Positions 1 to 12,423 are shown, counted from the first letter of the stretch. The stretch is DNA of 64,000 nucleotides from Lumnitzera littorea (GCA_024138015.1 JAMXBB010000009.1:12463027-12527026); one strand, 5' to 3'. Notes: generated by a model not told the origin, from the sequence alone. A program made the numbers and translations.

Positions 1-1214
1 TAACCATTAGCAACTTTCTTTTTTCTTCTTTTCTTTTTGAAAGAGAGAGAGAGAAAACGTTAGGGTTTTTATGTTACAGAAACCAAGTGATCAAATTATA
101 AATGGGGAATTGCTTTCTAGATTCTATATGCAGGCCTACAAAATTTATTTATCTATAGAGCAACTCTACTAAGGGTCTATTTACAAAAGAGGAATTCTAA
201 AGAACAAAGAATAAAAGACTAAATAGAGAAAATATCTAAATTCTATTTATTCTAAATGAGAAAGGCTATTTACAAAGTATTAATCTATCCAAAAGAATGA
301 ATATTCTTAATTGGTAGAATGCTTGGCAAAATGACCTAAAATTATTTTACAGGTTTGATTCTTTTTGTTTTGTTGTCTTGTTTTGTCTTTTTTTTTTTTT
401 TACTTACTCTACAAGGGTTAGGCTTAGCTAATGTGGGTTTAAGTGACAGATTTGGGCTTCCATAAATGTACTAAGGCCCGCATTACAGTAATCACCAGGA
501 TCTTCTATAAGGATAAGATGAGCCCAATCTTGTTCTTAATAAATTTTTGCTTATCTGGGTTGAAAAGTCGAAACCATATTTAGAGTAATTTTTTTTTTTT
601 TTAAGGCCAATGAGGTAAGTGGATATGGATCTATTCAAAAGCCCCTTGACTTGATCTAGCCATAACTATCTAAAAATAAAATAAAATTACAATTAAAGCC
701 TATCTTAAACTTTATATGGAATTATTACAAGATATTTACAAGGAAGTATTTCAACGGACAACTGCCCTTATTCGTTTAGGTTTGCCACATTATGGGTTCT
801 CACAAATTTTTTGAAAAAAGGTTTTCATGTTTATAAAGGATAGGTTTTAAAGGTCCTCAAGTTTTGTGACTATCGCGTTTTTTTAAAGCAATGGTTATGT
901 GGTCACTTTTAAACTTAAGTAGGTTAGGTAGCTTAGTCGGCCTCAAAAGATGGTTACCCCATAACATTCAAAGCTTACACAATAGCCTCCCTCTAAGGTC
1001 CTAAGACGGTTTGGTTTTGACTGTATCTACAATGCATTTATAATGCGAAAAAATAAAATAAAAAATAAGAAACCTTAAAACGACCCCACTTAGATGAGTT
1101 GCAACAAACATATTAATATAAAAAAATAAAAAATAATCGACTCAAGTATCTTTCTATTTTTTGAAAAATAATCCTAATTTCGGTAAATTCTAGTGGCTAG
1201 CCTTTTTGATTGCA
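1..1214 (-). mobile_element. Leader of a Tat/Ogre-like LTR element (left part outside window)
   Basis: AT-rich DNA without a usable reading frame. It lies immediately downstream, on the minus strand, of a family-C LTR and its primer-site-like motif, so by position it should be the untranslated leader of that element. I see no gag or pol similarity here. Poly-T and poly-A runs are frequent. The assignment is inferred from context only; the leftmost few hundred bases could also be unrelated flanking DNA. Confidence 0.35.
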
Positions 1215-1232
1215 TCCTTAGTGGAGTCATCA
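1215..1232 (-). promoter_or_regulatory. Primer-binding-site-like motif of family C
   Basis: On the minus strand this reads TGATGACTCCACTAAGGA and starts 3 bases after the LTR end. It resembles the TGGCGACTC-type primer site known from plant Tat/Ogre Ty3 elements, with four differences, all G-to-A or C-to-T. It sets the orientation of the LTR to its right (minus) and marks it as a 5' LTR rather than a solo LTR. Confidence 0.45.
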
Positions 1233-1235
1233 GAC

Positions 1236-3388
1236 TGTTGAACTTGATTTTCCATTTTTCTATTTTATTTCACCTCCCATTTTCCGATTAACACTAAACC
1301 CTAAGCCATTTAATATTAATCATTAATTAGAGAAAATAGGAAATTCTAGTTCTTTTTGTAATTAAAAAAAAAAAACTTTTAAAGTCGCCATACTACTGGA
1401 GTTGGGAAAAGAGAAATTGCATTCAATTAGGTGGATTGATTATGATTTAGCTATCGACCTTTAATTTCAATTTGATAAAAAATAGAAGGTTCTAAATTCG
1501 AGGGTTGACTTATTAAACCTTAACAGATACTACTATAAGCTTTCCAAAATTAGGTTTATTCTTCTAAATTATCCATTATGATGATTAAAAAAAAAATAAT
1601 AATAAAAAAGCCTAAGTTTTTATAGATTTTTACATCACCCTAAAGGTGGAAGGTACCTACGTACTTATTAGTTGGGATCAAATGATTGTAGTTCTTTTTG
1701 AAAACTTTAATGTGTTGATTCTTTTTAATTTAGAAAACCCATTAAGTTTGTGTGGTTTATTAATTTAGTTTATTCAAAAAAATCTAAACGATCCTAATTC
1801 TTGAGTATTTTTATTTGATGAAAAAGCTCTCTAAAATGTCATAATTAATTTTTTTAAAAGGTTTTTTTTATTAATTTTTATATTTAAAAAATAATTTTTC
1901 TAAACGACAAATCCTAAAAAAAAACCTAATACTAAAAAAATTTCCTAAACTAATATATATCTATTATTACTATTAAACAACTATTTACATAAATAAATAA
2001 ATATAATATATTTAATATATGTATTAAAAAAAAAAACTCAAAATTGAACCTGAATCGATTGTGAATGTGTAGTGCTGGGGATGTTAGGGATCGATTAATG
2101 CAACAGCTAGAGATTGTTATGGTGTACTTAGTGGCATTAGGGTTATCACACGGTGTTTCTCATGAGTGGATGTGTAGTGTACATGTATGATCAGCGTGGA
2201 GAGGACAGTAGCTGCTGTGTTTCATGCAGCAACATCAGTGCATGTTATGTAATGGCTGTGTATATGGTGTCTTTATCAATGTAGTGGGTGAAGTGGTGTG
2301 GGTATGAGTGAGAGTGGTCGTAAGAGTGAGTGGCTATTATGATGGTGAAGCAGTTAAGAAAAGGTATTTTGGTGTGTGTTGTTATGTGGATGAAACACCT
2401 GTGGATGGGTGACTATTGTGTTATTGACAGTGTAGTATCCATATGTATTCAACAGTGGTGAGTGGAGTAGCTGGATAAAGAGGAGGTTAAGGATTCTGCT
2501 ATTGTATCACATTTGTGAGTCAGTGTGTGATGTATAGTAGCATATAGCTGGGGTTGGCCATGAAGTGTAGTTGTAATTTTAGTTTGCTATCATTATCGTA
2601 TTGCTTATAGATGGATGGAGTTCGGGTAGTGTCTTCTAGTCATGTGCTACAGCATGGGCCTTTAGCTATCTGTGTTGGTCATATGTATAAGAGTAGAGTC
2701 ATGATTAGGTTAGGGCTAGCTTTGTTAAGTTGAGGTTAAGCAAGCATGAATATGAGTGCAAGGATGGGTAATGTGTAATTGCACACATTTTATGCCATAT
2801 AATCAATATTTATAAAGTTCGAAAAACAAATCTTTTAAATCATATCAATTCTGAATTAATAAAGATCTAAAATAAATTAGAATCTTTTATCTTGACTCAA
2901 AACTAATTTGATAAAAATCCAAATTAGACTTGTATCACACAAATTTTTATCACATTAGATTCAAAAGTTTTGATAAAATTTAAAATTAGATTAAAATTTT
3001 GTACGCTCAATCGATTTTCATAAATGGACGAAAAAAGTAAAAGGAATATGTATACTTAATGAGATTCGAACTCGTGTCCTCAAGCTAACCCATTACCAAT
3101 AATCAAATGCTTATCTATTAAGCTATTGGCTTATGCCTTGACATTTAACACAATTAAATTATACTTAAGTTATGTGACTCTCTAAAATAAAGCTCCTTAA
3201 AACATTTCATTTTCTAAAAATCTATTCTCCTAAAAAAAATCTTTATAATTTTTCTTTTTTTTTTTAATTATTTTTCAATATTTTTATTATTTTTATTTTA
3301 TTTTATAATTTTTTTTTATATTTTTGAATTAGGACCCTTTAAAAAATAAAAATTAAAACTATGAGAGGGTAAAAATTGAGTGTCTACA
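1236..3388 (-). mobile_element. LTR of a Tat/Ogre-like Ty3 element, family C, copy 1 (5' LTR)
   Basis: The + strand runs from TGTTGAACTTG to GTGTCTACA, so it has the TG...CA ends of an LTR. The same end sequences, in diverged form, bound the family-C copies at 34962-37351 (opposite orientation) and 59002-61504. Length is 2153 bp. The middle part (about 2040-2760) is less AT-rich. A primer-site-like motif follows the LTR on the minus strand, so I read it as the 5' LTR of an element extending off the left edge. It carries a tRNA-like block at 3058-3143. Confidence 0.7.
3058..3143 (-). other. tRNA-like block inside family-C LTR, copy 1
   Basis: The minus strand shows TAGCTTAATAG (3115-3125), which fits the Pol III A-box pattern TRGYNNARNNG. 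It is followed 43 bases later by GTTCGAATC (3063-3071), which fits the B-box GWTCRANNC. A and B boxes at about tRNA spacing suggest a tRNA-derived sequence. It does not fold into an obvious complete tRNA and has no clear acceptor stem, so it is not called a tRNA gene. The same block occurs in the other two family-C LTRs. Confidence 0.5.
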
Positions 3389-3440
3389 TCCTTTACCTAC
3401 TAATCGAGCCTTTTGTTTTTGGATTGTTCTATTAGCATGA

Positions 3441-5949
3441 TGTCATACCTAAAACTTAAAGAGTCGTAACAGTCTCACTGTGTAAACCAACTTAACCTAG
3501 ACACTATCCCCTTAGTTGTAAGTATAGGTATAATCTATACAAGGGAAATGATGACTCAACCAGCTGTGAAGTAATCGGATGGGCACTTATAGAATATAAG
3601 AGCTATAAAGTAACACTTTACAAAATAAATTTTCTGATGTTTATAGATAGATCAGTTCTTATACATAACCACATACACATAAAAAGTTCTAGAGTTTTTA
3701 AAAAAGAACTATACATCTCCACATAAGGACTACATTACATAGAGAATATATAACAATGAGCCAACAAAGAATAGAAGGCCTCCTAAGAAAATCTTATAAT
3801 CCTCCCATAAAAGAAAAACAAAAAGTGACATGAGCTTTGATCCATTCATTTAACTACACCTCTTTACTTCCTAACTCATTGGAACTAACTTGCAAACAAT
3901 AGTAACAAGGTATCTTCAAATACTGCTCCACACTTACGAAATAATCTATTAAGATGTAAGCTCAACTAGCTCGATAAGAAAGAACAAAGTCATAAGAGTA
4001 CATTAACAAGCATAGTTGTTCAATCATTAATTAAATGCAAATGCAAATGCAATAGACAAATGATATAGCATCTCACAATGTTTAACTAGTTCATGGTGAA
4101 GTTAAAGTAATTTCATCCACTCTAACCTAGATTTCGGAGAGTTTTAACGTAACACTATCAAACTAAATTTGAGCTTGTGTAATGGAGAGCACCCTCTTCC
4201 CTAAACAACATTAGAACCATGGTTCCTAACATTGCTATGACCCCTTCTCTTGTTACTTAGTTCGACTAAGGGTGGGAAAATGACCATTTTTGCTATCCCC
4301 ATCGAAGTATCAGTATTTAGTTTGACAACCTAATCGTTACCCCTATTAGGTTATCGTGCATGTTAAGTAAGGTATTTAATCAACTTAAGATTAGTCTAGA
4401 TTATCAAGTGAGCAACTAAGTTTATACACGCAAGAGATGATATATTCAAGCAAAAAATAGCACTCGAAGTTCAACTCCCAATTATCAATCAGTAACATAG
4501 GCATATATGTAGCATACGCACAACTAGTCTAACTACAACCACAAACAAGCACTTTTACTTCTCCAAGTATCCTGATATAATAATTTAATATGACACAAAG
4601 TGTCGTTCCTAACTTACTTGTACCCATTTATAACTTATTCTTAACCATTGCCTCCTTGCTCTTTAATTGTCCCTAAAACTATATAATAGATTAGTTTTCA
4701 AGCCTCAATTCATTAATTATTAGTTTATTGAATATGTTTTAGTTGTTTAGTCATAAATTTCATAAGTTGATTTCACTTAAAAATCATGATTTCTAGACCG
4801 TTCATTGATTTTCATATGTTACCTAATCGACTAAATCCTCCAAGTTATGATCAAAGTGATTTATAGTGATTTTCTTTAATCAAAATCCTCTAAGTAGAAA
4901 TTATATCATTTACCCAATTTATTTCAACTTCAAAAATTTTCTGATTTTTTCAATTTCCTAAGGACGTATATGGAAGCTACTAAATTTATATAAAATGATA
5001 TTTTTCCTAGATTCTATATACAAAAATATGTAGAAATAATTTATTTTCACAATTTTCTATGCATTTTTGGCATCTTTACAAATTAACTTAAAATTAGATA
5101 AAAAATAGACCTCACAAGAAAGTTGATCTCTGGCTACCCATGGTTACTCCCCCCTTGTCTATAGCTACAGGCAGTAGGTATGGCTTTTGGTGGTGGTAGT
5201 GATTAAGCTCCAACAACCTTTTAACCTTCCATACTCTCTAGTGATCTTATTGCATCTTTTTTTTTTTGTAATTTTTCTTAATTTACTTCTTTAAATCTCT
5301 AAATGCAGCACCTAATGTTCCTAAACCCTAATTTGCATGTACTATCCAATAGAGAGGATTTCTATATTTTTAGGATTTATTTTCTTGTGCAACTTGATTT
5401 TCTCTCTCTTTTCAAGGATTTTCCCTTAAATACCACTCATTTCTCACATGATTCCTTTACTATATTACATAAACACTCGTCCTAATGATTATACACACCT
5501 AAACCACTTTGTTTCTACTGCCCATGATTTTTTATAATTTTTTAATGATTTTCTTAATATATTTTATTGTAAAATGCATCTATTAGGATATTTTAGCTAA
5601 TTATGGGCATACGTATATACCTAAAAATTATCCATGATGCATACATATATATTCTATATGTTATTTAATGTCCCGTATTAATTTTATCACATATATAATT
5701 TATCTCTAATAGTTTATAATTTAATGAGACCTATTTTACGCGATTACAATGAATAATATATAATATAATTAAATTATACTATTTTAGCTATATTATTATT
5801 ATTTTAGGATATTTTTAATATCCAAGTCCATAAGGTCTCCTCATCTAATGTCTCGAGTCTATATGTAAAATTTTAGGTTAATTGGGTTAGTTTCACCGAT
5901 ACCTTAAATTTACTCGTTTGATTCCTATTCACTGAATATAAGGCTCATA
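3441..5949 (-). repeat. 3' LTR of element A1
   Basis: Begins TGTCATACCT on the + strand and ends near GGCTCATA, directly before the polypurine tract. It aligns end to end with the LTR at 13540-19997 apart from a 777-bp segment missing after the TAAG at 4891-4894. It also aligns with the partial LTRs at 20045-22440 and 56684-58847. The right end is set by analogy with element B1, whose LTR ends GGTTTACA before the same kind of tract. The small reading frame at 5303-5485 lies within this LTR and is not a gene. Confidence 0.8.
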
Positions 5950-5950
5950 T

Positions 5951-5964
5951 TCTTACCCCCTTTC
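5951..5964 (-). promoter_or_regulatory. Polypurine tract of A1
   Basis: On the minus strand this reads GAAAGGGGGTAAGA and abuts the 3' LTR, where the plus-strand primer of a gypsy element is expected. Element B1 has an equivalent purine run at 41834-41848. Confidence 0.6.
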
Positions 5965-6081
5965 AAAAAGTTTTGTCCTCAAAACTCTATTTATCATTCA
6001 ATTGTAATATAACATCTAAATAGCCCAACATTCAATCAATTATCACTAATCAAAATAAAAAAAAAAAAATTACTAACCTAA

Positions 6082-7560
6082 TTTCTAAAACAACTAAAGG
6101 TATCTCTTCTGCATCGCCACCTTTAGTTCCTATGTCAATTCTACTTGAAGGCCATTTCTCCAACGAACTTTTATGTATTCTACATCACAGTTTCACAATC
6201 TTTGCACTTGTGTGTCAAGTATCTGAATAGGTTACTTCTCTACCATATAATCCTTTTGTAAATCAATTAGCTTTATTTCCACTACCAAGTGTGAATTCTT
6301 CACAAACTTCCTTAAAATAGACATGTTGAACTCATTATGGTACCTTAATAGAATTGGCGGTAAAGCAAGTCGATATGTTATGTTCCTAACTCTTTCTAGC
6401 ACTTCAAAGGGTCAAATGTAATGCAAATTTAGCTTTCTAGTTGCTCCAAATCACTTTGAAATGGACTTATCTTTACATACACATGGTCTCCAACTTGAAA
6501 TGATAATGGTCTTCGCTTCAAATCTACCCAACTCTTATAACAATCTTGGGTTGGTTTCATCTTTTGTCAAATAAGCTTTACCTTGTCATTAGTTTGTTGA
6601 ATCAATTCAGGTTCTATCACTGCATACTCCTTATTATAATAGTATAGTGGTAATCGATACTTCCTTCCATATAACGCTTTGAATGGTGCCATTTGTATGG
6701 TTACCTAATAACTATTGTTATAAGAAAACTCTACTAGTGGAAAATATTGATCCTAATCTCCTCTAAAGTTTAATATATAGCCTCTAAGCATATCTTCTAG
6801 TATTTGAATTGTTCTTTCCAATTGACCATCCGTTTGTGGGTGATAAGTTGTACTAAAGTGCAATTTCATTCCTAAAGATCAATGCAAGCTATCCCACAAC
6901 TTTAATACAAACCAAATATCTTTATTAGAGACAACACTCTTTGGTATACCATGTAATCAAATAATTTCTCACACATATAACTTAGCTAACTTCTACATTG
7001 AATCACCAGTCCAATAAGCTAAGAAATATGTGCTTTTTGTTAATCTATCAACAATTACCCAAATAGAATCATGTCCTGCCTTAATTCTAAGAAGTCCTAC
7101 TATAAAATCTATTGTGATATTGTCCCATTTCCACTGAGATACTTCTAATGGTTGCAATAATCTACTAGGTCTTTGATGATTGGCTTACACTTGTTGATAC
7201 ATAGTATAACTTGCAACATATTAAATCACATCCTTTCTCATTCCCTTCCACTAGTACATGGTTTTCAAATCCTTATATATCTTATTTCCTCCAGGATGCA
7301 ATGTATATCCAATAACATGTGCTTCATCCATGATCTCTCACTTCATTTGTGCATCATTAGGTATACAAACTTAACTTTTAAATCTTAGTAACCCATTTTC
7401 ATCCATATGAAAATTTGATATTTCCTCTGAGTTCAACTTTTCTTTCATCAATTTTAAACTTATATCTTGTTCTTGTTGCATCTTAATACTCTCTAATAAG
7501 GTCGATTGAACGATTAAGTTCATCAATTGTACCTCATCATCATGCCACTTAAACTCAATT
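6082..7560 (-). pseudogene. Integrase with C-terminal chromodomain-type extension (A1), broken
   Basis: Conceptual minus-strand translation gives the Ty3 integrase core and its C-terminal module across several frames. The first catalytic Asp is present in WDNITIDFIVGL (near 7110). The second, normally in SDRD, reads SNKD (Asp to Asn). The Glu region TYHPQTDGQLERT survives. The C-terminal part shows the ALPP...HNEF...SILRK pattern typical of plant chromovirus integrases, ending near 6082. Many stop codons lie in the frame, so no functional enzyme can be made. In life it would insert the cDNA into the genome. Confidence 0.8.
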
Positions 7561-8130
7561 CTAAGTTTCTCAAATTCTTAGATCAAATCCTTTTGGATGG
7601 TTAATAACGAAGCTACTTGCTGATGATTTCTATGACTTAAAGCATCAACCACCACATTTGCTTTGTTAAGATGATAGTTAATAGTCAAATCATAATCCTT
7701 AATTAACTCCAACCATCACCTTTGTCTCAAATTCAGTTCTTTCTAAGTGAAGAAATACTTTAAACTCTTATGATTAGTATAATTCTCATAGTGATGACCA
7801 TACAGGTAATGTCTTCATATTTTCAAAGCAAACATAATAGCTTCTAATTCCAAATCATGTGTTGGGTAATTCCTCTCATAAGGCCTTAATTGACTAGAAG
7901 CATAGGAGATTACTTTGCCATCTTTCATCAAAACACATCCTAATCTATTTTAAGAGGCATCACTATAAACATAATAGAACTTACTCAGATCAGGCAGGGT
8001 AAGTATTGGAGATGAGATCAAATAATGTTTTAACTCTTGGAAACTTCACTCACATTCCTCATTCCATTCATACTTAACATCTTTTTGAGTTAATCGCGTT
8101 AAAGGTCAAGCTATCTTCAAAATTCATGAT
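7561..8130 (-). pseudogene. RNase H region (A1), broken
   Basis: This follows the RT on the minus strand. It shows fragments of the gypsy RNase H domain, including the substrate-tether region before it and the YVYSDASL-like catalytic segment near 7940-7980. Several stops and at least one frameshift are present. It is homologous to 43562-43985 of element B1 and to the relic at 23815-24470. RNase H would degrade the RNA template during reverse transcription. Confidence 0.7.
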
Positions 8131-8800
8131 AAACCTTCTATAATATCATACTATTCTTAGAAAACTTCTTACTTCAATAAATGTAGTAGGTTGTTTCCAA
8201 TCAACTGTACCCTTAACCTTTTCTAGATCTACCGAAATTCCTTCACTAGATATAATATGACTTAAGAATGTTATCTTCTCAAACCAAAAATCACATTTGC
8301 TCAATTTTCCATATAACTTATTGTCCCTCAATTGTTGTAATGCTAATCTCAAATGATCAGTATGTTCCTTTTTCATTTTTGAATAAATTAAGATATCATC
8401 AATAAACACCAGTACAAATTTATCTAAGCAAGACTGATAAATTCGACTCATTAAGTCTATGAAAGCTACGGGTGCATTAGTTAATCCAAATGACTTTGCC
8501 ACAAATTCGTATTGTCGATACTGTATATAGAACACTACCTTAGGTATATCTTCCGATTTAATCCTCAGTTGATGGTATTCTAATCTTAAGTCAAAACTTA
8601 AGAATACCGTAGCTCCATATAACTAATCAAATAAATCATCAATTCTTAGTAATGGATACTTATTCTTAATTATCACTTTGTTGAGCTCTCTATAATCGAC
8701 ACAGTCTCATTATCTGATCCTTTTTTTTCACAAACAACACAATAGCTCCCCAAGGTAACACACTTGGCCTAATAAATCATTTATCCGAAAGTTCCTATAT
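8131..8800 (-). pseudogene. Reverse transcriptase (A1), broken
   Basis: The open stretch 8146-8535 encodes 129 residues. It contains the RT signature FGLTNAPVAFIDLM followed by VFIDDILIYS, which holds the Asp-Asp pair of the active site (F-I-D-D form usual in Ty3/gypsy). It ends in the connection to RNase H (VRSFLRIV). Upstream RT motifs (fingers region, to about 8800) are still recognisable but interrupted by stops. The active-site aspartates are intact, but the enzyme is not expressible as a whole. Confidence 0.85.
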
Positions 8801-9169
8801 CTGTTTCTCTAATTCCTATAATTCCATTGATGACATTCTATAAGGAGCTTTGGCTATTAGCTCAATTCCAGGAATTAACTTAATAATGAAATCTAATTAT
8901 CTATGTAGTGCTTAGTTAGGTAAATCATTTGAAAATATATAAGGAAATTCACAAACTACAAGTGTTTTCTCGACACACTTGGCTTTCCCTTCTTCCCTTC
9001 TAAGGCAAATACCAAACAATACTGCCAGTCTCAATTGTCTGTTTTCTCTTCCTCAATTACTTCAATGATAAACAACTTCACATAACAACTTTCGATCTTA
9101 CTAGTATATACAATATATCCATCATCTAGTATTACTACCTTTCTTCTACAATCCACTTTCACCTTATGT

Positions 9170-10262
9170 TTATAACCAATCAATCCCTACAATAACATCA
9201 TAACCACTTATATGTAACACTATCAATTTAATTGGAAATTTCCTTTCCTGAATCATCACTCGTCCTTCATTTACTACTCTAATGGGAATCATACTACCCG
9301 ACCTCTTACCTACAATCGAGCCCGAAACTAGAAAGGTTGGTACGATGAATCCTCCTATTCCAACCAACCCCTATTAAAGCTGAGTACTTCCTTATCGAGT
9401 CACCTTTAATGTCGTATGACCACCCATTGCTCTATAGTATGTTGAGTTGATGAATACTCTCTAACGCGAAGCTAATCAATTATTCGGCATCTTCCTTACT
9501 GAGAAGTCGAGAGAGAGAGAGAGAGACCAAACTGACTAAGCCATCTCTATTTGGATAAACCCATCCGTCCGTACTTTTTTTCTGTATCTCCTAATAACCT
9601 TGCTAATGTAGCCTCGCTACGTGTACAGTATCATATGTAGAATCTATAATACCAATAATTGTTTTCCTTGTATATTCATTTTTACCCTTTTGTATCATAT
9701 ACATTGTTTCTTTAGGAAATGTCCTTTTTATCTTTTTACTTTTAGGCAAGTTGCCCTAACTTATAGGTATAAATACCTTTGTTCTTGTAGCTGTAAATAT
9801 CAAATTACCTTCAATACAATTGAGTACTTTTCTTCCTTATGTAAATACTGTTGTTTACTCTCGGCATCGCTCTTATCCTTTTCCTTAAGCAAGGTTGGGT
9901 GGCGATTAACCTCATTAGACCAATTTGTGCATCATATCGAATTGTGTCGTGAGTCTTCAGAAGTTCCATTAGTGCATCATATCCTCTAGAGCTGTTCGTA
10001 GGTTTTGCTTACTATTTTCATTCTTTATTTCTTCACCCCTCATACCTTTCCCCATTACCCCTTTTTTTAAGCTTTCTGCAAGCTTAGACCTATTCAATGA
10101 TCGACATTGTCTATTATTGGTTGCAGTTTGCATCACATGCTCTCCTATAGGGATTCTTATTCTATATGTAGCTCTCATTTCAACTACTTTAATTCTACGA
10201 TTTGATGCAAATTCCTAATCGATAAACGAATGAGAAGCTCCCATATCAAATAATGCATATGC
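9170..10262 (-). pseudogene. Retropepsin-like protease (A1), split by an insert
   Basis: The N-terminal half lies at about 10136-10262 and carries the active-site loop as FDMGASHSFI, with Thr of the DTG triad changed to Met. The C-terminal half (9170-9274) reads VVNEGRVMIQERKF and on to GYDVIVGIDWL, the conserved end of gypsy proteases. In element A2 (61560-61830) the two halves are adjacent and the loop is DTGASHSFI, so the 860-bp gap here is a secondary insertion. The enzyme would cleave the Gag-Pol polyprotein; it is not functional here. Confidence 0.8.
9275..10135 (+). mobile_element. About 860-bp insertion inside the A1 protease, LTR-like
   Basis: This segment is absent from the homologous protease of element A2, so it is an insertion or replacement. 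It contains a purine-rich GA run (9508-9526) and the word TGTATCTCCTAA (9583). It also has a promoter-like part with TATAAATACC (9766-9775) followed by a TTGTA-rich stretch and CAATACAA. That arrangement is typical of short plant copia LTRs in + orientation. I found no clear target duplication or exact ends. The reading frame at 9621-9989 runs through it and looks non-coding. It could be a solo copia LTR plus flanking sequence. Confidence 0.45.
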
Positions 10263-10411
10263 AACTCGTTTGTTTATGTTTACATGACCTGTTATACTAT
10301 TATCATAGTTATTTTCAAGTTTTAAGAACTTATTACAATTCAACTAACTACTATACTACTTAACATATACATAGTTATCTCATTAAGCATAATTTATGCT
10401 ATAACTATTAA

Positions 10412-11747
10412 TTAGTATTCAATTTTAATGCATGTACCTATTACTAGGCTTGGTTTACCTCCATACATACTATCATCATCATTATCCAAATTTTCATAGA
10501 AATATTCCTCCCTCATTTCATCAAACTCTTCAATATCTTCATCCATACTTTTTAATGAAAAGATACGTGCAGGGACCATAATAGCATCCATGCCTTTAAC
10601 ATTCTTGGCTTCAAGTCTAAACTGTATACAATATTTGGAGTGTTTAGTTTGTCCACAATGATAATATTTCACATTCTTCATCCTTAGGCACTTTCTAGAT
10701 ATATGGTTTTGATTTCCACATAGATAACATTTTCCTTTTAATTATGTACACTAGCGAGGACAATGTTGGTCTCTACATTTGTAACATTTGATATTCCTAT
10801 TCTTATGATATTCCGCCAATCATTACGACTAGCTTTGTTCCTTTGCGATTCAAACTGCTACTTCTAGTACTAGAGATAGATCTCTTGAAAGTAGGCCTAA
10901 ATTGATTTACCCTACCTAACTTCTTTCTCTACTCCGACTACATCAGCATCCTATTATTTTCAAGCTAACACGCCTTATTTACTACTTTACTGTAGGTTTT
11001 AAAACCATAGTCCTTAAGCTTACACCTCATCGTTGGCTCAAATCCTTAAAGAAACAAATATTTCTCGAGCTCCGGGTTATCTCGATACGATTGTGATGCA
11101 TATTGAATCAACAGATTAAACTTCATCTTGTACTACACCATATTCATTGCACCCTTTTTCAAACTCATCAATTCTTTAGTCATTTGGTTTTAAACACTCA
11201 TAGGAAAATACTCATTCTTAAGTTCTTCTTTGAATATTTTCCATGTAACTGGTCTTGGCAAAGCTCGTGCTTTTGAGTCCCACCATATTCGTGCTCCAAA
11301 CATTAATAAGAAAGTTCCATATGAAAGCTTTTGCACTTCTAGTGCTCGAAAAACTTCAAAACTTTGCTCAATTTGTGCTAGCCAATCATACATTGCTGCT
11401 GGTTTTCCCATCTTTCCTTCAAAATACCAATTAGCTTTCATAAACTTCGTGAGCTTACCAACTTTTGGTAGTTGTTGTTCCCTTGGCTCTACTTTGGGTT
11501 GTTTTTATCCTATAGCATTTCCATTGGCTATAAGATGTTGAATTAAAGCTCCTTATTGTTGGATCATAATATACATATTCATCATCATTTGTTTAAATTG
11601 AGCAAGATTCAACATATTAGGAAGAGGTAAAGGTGATGATAAATCGTTCCTTGGTTGATCTTGTGGTATAGGTAGCATTGGAGGTGGTCCTCTATTTACA
11701 GTTTGTCCATTCCCATTCCTATTTCCTTTCTTAGTCATATTACTCAA
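10412..11747 (-). pseudogene. Gag with zinc knuckles (A1), broken
   Basis: A Met at 11747 opens an Asn/Gly/Pro-rich N-terminus (11553-11747). The retrotransposon-gag domain follows at 11190-11441 (motifs MYDWLAQIEQSFEV, GARIWW and EYFP). Near 10630-10800 lie three zinc-knuckle motifs: CYKCRDQH (C-terminal Cys after a stop), CYLCGNQNHISRKC (complete CX2CX4HX4C), and YYHCGQTKHSKYC, in which the first Cys is Tyr. The tail at 10412-10600 is acidic and leads to the protease. Gag would form the particle and bind RNA. The frame is interrupted by stops and frameshifts. Confidence 0.75.
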
Positions 11748-12423
11748 TTATTATAATAATTCACTTAAATCTATACTCTAAATCCATTTACTTATTGGTT
11801 AGTGTAGTTTTTTGAAACCTCTACATAATGTTCGGACTGCATATTTCTTACTTATTTTATTACCATGAATTCTATCTACACATCTTTTGGCGATCATTCA
11901 TTTTCATCAAATTACCTAAGTTAAACATGTCCTGTATATACATAACAATATAAACACAATCCCTTGTAGCATCTAAGTCCTGGTTTAATCAAAAGTAACA
12001 TTGATTCAATATCTGTAAATTTAGTATCTCTTATATGTATATTTGTACTCTATTGTAGCAACTATAATCTTTGAAACATATGATAATACTAAAGAATCAC
12101 TTGTAACAAATTAACTTTACATTTACTTCATCACTAACTTCCATGATATAACTTTACAACTCAAAAATATACATTAGAACTTAAGCTTTACATTAGGATA
12201 ATTACATTAAATTGAACTTTTTATATCACGGATTATAGATAAACATAACTATACAAACAAAAATTACATCAGGATTTCCTAGTACATGAGTTCTATATAC
12301 ATCATTCTTACCTTAAGCATAAGCGTATATTTATAATTCCAAAATACTATATACATAAAAAAGATTTAGATAACTAGATACATAACATAAACCATATGAT
12401 CCAAAAGTTCCAAAAGTAGTCAA
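11748..12423 (-). other. Spacer between the extra ORF and gag of A1
   Basis: AT-rich segment of about 680 bp without a reading frame or a motif I recognise. It is conserved in A2 (about 63220-63840) as DNA sequence, so it belongs to the element. Confidence 0.5.

Noticed and set aside
3058..3143. Functional tRNA gene
   Set aside because: A and B boxes are present, but no acceptor stem or anticodon loop can be folded by eye, and the other copies have lost parts of it.
9621..9989. Open frame of 122 codons on the + strand
   Set aside because: It runs through the LTR-like insert, is Cys/Phe/Tyr-rich without domain features, and overlaps a TATA-like region.
11230..11541. Open frame of 103 codons on the + strand
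   Set aside because: It is antisense to the gag domain, which has clear family motifs on the minus strand.
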